Assembly: GCA_046757585.1 (NCBI GenBank)
Contig: JBHHYR010000222.1
Coordinates: 1 to 6,503, forward strand
Origin: JBHHYR01 sp046757585
Lineage (GTDB): Bacteria; Desulfobacterota; Binatia; HRBIN30
Length of the DNA: 6,503 bases
Direction: 5' to 3'
The position numbers and the translations under genes are program-made. Every line of letters begins with the position of its first letter. The stretch's first letter is position 1. Positions 5,506 through 6,503 of the stretch are shown one piece after another. The notes under the pieces were generated by a model. That model was not told where the DNA came from, ran no database searches, and saw nothing but the letters and a program-made list of their open reading frames with translations.

Positions 5506-6012
5506 ATGCACCCTGGATGGCTGCAAGGAAGAGGTGAGAGGGAAAGCCTAGCGAACGCTGAGCCGTGCAACCGAGCTTGGAGCTGCTGCCCGCTGGCTGC
5601 ACGGTGCTGCGTGCTCGTACTGGCGCTCGTGTTCGCGACTACCGGGTGTCTGTGGCGGAGCTACGGTACGATCATGGCCGTACACCTCGATGTGCTGACA
5701 CAGATGGCGGCCAAGCTCTGCGCCGTGGTAGAGGCTGGGCGGGGACCGGCGGCGGAGGACATGGCGGAGTACTTCTACCCCGCGAAGCGCGGGCGCCAGT
5801 TTCTGCGGCAGTTTAGCTGCGACCGCGGCCGGGAGTCGTATCGGGAGTTCACCGTCTTCCTGGACAGATATGAGGCTCTCGTGCGCGAAGTCGACGCTGC
5901 CCGCGCCGAGGGCCGTAACTTGCAAGCGGCGTTGCCGCGGCTGACCGCCAAGCGGGAGGCACTGCGGCAGCTGGCGGGGCAGATTCGCGCCGACCTCCAA
6001 GCAGGACACTGA
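5506..6012 (+). CDS. Predicted small lipoprotein of unknown family, alpha-helical
   Basis: 168 aa, not recognised. A hydrophobic segment (about 35-45) ends in FATTGC, an acceptable lipobox with C48 as the lipid-modified residue. The mature part would be 121 aa. The residues after Cys (LW) are not an inner-membrane retention signal, so outer-membrane anchoring is plausible in a diderm. The mature region looks helical: an aliphatic/aromatic segment at 53-75, a YFYPAKRGRQFLRQF segment near 89-103, then a charged, probably coiled-coil stretch at 118-165 rich in Arg, Glu, Ala and Leu. The n-region is oddly long (33 residues with five Cys). ATG 5506 lacks a strong ribosome-binding site, and no later ATG, GTG or TTG precedes the hydrophobic core in frame. 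The start lies 27 bp from the divergent holin-like gene. Reality of the gene is moderately supported by the lipobox and the absence of a better gene on either strand. Confidence 0.6.
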   Translation: MHPGWLQGRGERESLANAEPCNRAWSCCPLAARCCVLVLALVFATTGCLWRSYGTIMAVHLDVLTQMAAKLCAVVEAGRGPAAEDMAEYFYPAKRGRQFLRQFSCDRGRESYREFTVFLDRYEALVREVDAARAEGRNLQAALPRLTAKREALRQLAGQIRADLQAGH

Positions 6013-6021
6013 GGCGGACCC

Positions 6022-6040
6022 CGGCAGGGCGGACCTGCCG
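6022..6040 (+). repeat. GC-rich hairpin between lipoprotein and CDP-alcohol phosphatidyltransferase genes
   Basis: CGGCAGG (6022-6028) and CCTGCCG (6034-6040) form a perfect 7-bp stem with a 5-nt loop, 9 nt after the lipoprotein stop. It lacks a trailing T-run. It may act as a weak terminator or an RNA 3'-end stabiliser within a two-gene transcript. Confidence 0.4.
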
Positions 6041-6076
6041 TGAACGGCGAGCGCCAGCGACTGCCCTACGACTCCC

Positions 6077-6085
6077 GGGGGAGAG
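6077..6085 (+). promoter_or_regulatory. Ribosome-binding site supporting the 6088 start
   Basis: GGGGGAGAG ends 2 nt before the ATG at 6088, giving a GGAG core with about 4-nt spacing. The alternative in-frame ATG at 6160 has no Shine-Dalgarno, so this site favours the longer product. Confidence 0.5.
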
Positions 6086-6087
6086 CG

Positions 6088-6503
6088 ATGGACGCGGCCC
6101 GGATCCTTGTGAGGCCAGGCTGCTGGCTGCGAGCTGGAACAAACGGTAGACTGCTTCGCATGCAGCGTCCTTTGCGGCGGCATGCGGCCGATCTGCTGAC
6201 GGCCATGCGAGTACTGCTCACGCCTGTATTCGTTTGGTTGGTGTGCCAGTCTGCCGGCTCGCCGAGCCTGGGAGTGTGGGCAGGCACGGTGTTCGGTGTC
6301 ATTGCCGTCAGTGATGTCGTTGATGGACGGTTGGCCCGGCGTTGGGGCAGCGCCAGTAGCGCGGGCCGGACATTCGACCATCTTGCCGATATCACCTTCA
6401 TCGTCTCCGCCCTGTCAGCCTATGCGTTTCTGCGGATAGCTCCATGGTGGGTGCCCGCGGCCATCGCGGCGAGTTGCGCGTTCATGATGCCGGTAGCAAC
6501 ACC
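6088..6503 (+). CDS. CDP-alcohol phosphatidyltransferase family protein (partial, 3' end outside window)
   Basis: Integral inner-membrane enzyme of the family that transfers a phosphatidyl group from a CDP-linked lipid (or CDP-alcohol) to an alcohol acceptor, as in phosphatidylglycerophosphate or phosphatidylinositol-phosphate synthesis. The complete signature D-x2-D-G-x2-A-R-x8-G-x3-D-x3-D is present, with D76, D79, G80, A83, R84, G93, D97 and D101 when numbered from ATG 6088; these are the metal-binding and catalytic acidic residues. Hydrophobic segments at about 42-56 and 61-75 precede it and another, about 102-125, follows. 138 codons are visible. Substrate cannot be told; it is not a clear PgsA, so no symbol is given. 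ATG 6088 has a good ribosome-binding site but yields a 24-residue basic N-terminal extension. Starting at ATG 6160 gives a more usual N-terminus without a site. It lies 75 bp after the lipoprotein on the same strand and may be co-transcribed. Confidence 0.93.
   Translation, partial: MDAARILVRPGCWLRAGTNGRLLRMQRPLRRHAADLLTAMRVLLTPVFVWLVCQSAGSPSLGVWAGTVFGVIAVSDVVDGRLARRWGSASSAGRTFDHLADITFIVSALSAYAFLRIAPWWVPAAIAASCAFMMPVAT

Noticed and set aside
5503..5508. CATAGT on the minus strand as a -10 box (with upstream TG) for the holin-like gene
   Set aside because: Four of six consensus bases but no -35 at proper spacing, so too weak to call.
5548..6381. 277-codon minus-strand open frame
   Set aside because: It covers the catalytic motif region of the CDP-alcohol phosphatidyltransferase and the lipoprotein on the other strand. 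Its own translation is low-complexity and shows no domain.

Overview
The window is 6.5 kb of GC-rich (roughly 60-65 % by eye) bacterial chromosome, densely coded on both strands, with no mobile element, CRISPR array, rRNA or tRNA that I can see. The best guess at the host is an uncultured deltaproteobacterium-like lineage, perhaps Binatota. This rests on the GC-rich codon use, a ValS subtype carrying extra zinc ribbons, and a C-terminal domain on the secreted protease that I associate from memory with such metagenomic genomes. It is an inference, not a demonstrated placement.

Layout. Positions 1-2263 (minus) hold most of valS, valyl-tRNA synthetase; its 3' end lies outside the window. A 297-bp divergent intergenic region (2264-2560) follows, with a perfect 14-bp tandem duplication, a GC-rich inverted repeat and a plausible promoter for the rightward gene. 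Positions 2561-3997 (plus) encode a secreted, leishmanolysin-like (M8-type) zinc metalloprotease with a Thr/Pro linker and a six-cysteine C-terminal domain. Positions 4086-4511 (plus) encode a stand-alone pair of CBS domains. Convergent to it is a small probable DUF3237-like protein (4538-4939, minus). Upstream of that on the same strand is a four-helix membrane protein of the phage-holin-IV/YvlD type (5092-5478, minus). Head to head with it, only 27 bp away, is a predicted lipoprotein (5506-6012, plus). The window closes with the 5' part of a CDP-alcohol phosphatidyltransferase gene (6088 to the window end, plus) that has a complete catalytic motif.

How the genes relate. I see no single operon or obvious multi-gene system. 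valS and the last gene are housekeeping (translation; phospholipid or related lipid synthesis). The protease and lipoprotein are exported, and the holin-like protein is an inner-membrane protein. The CBS and DUF3237-like proteins are probably soluble, with undefined roles. The most unusual item is the protease: its zinc site is split across the domain as in gp63/leishmanolysin, and its C-terminal module is one I cannot assign to a named family. Secondary items are a Thr in place of the first His of the ValS HIGH motif, an inverted repeat that could sequester the ribosome-binding site of the DUF3237-like gene, and the very tight head-to-head start of the holin-like and lipoprotein genes.
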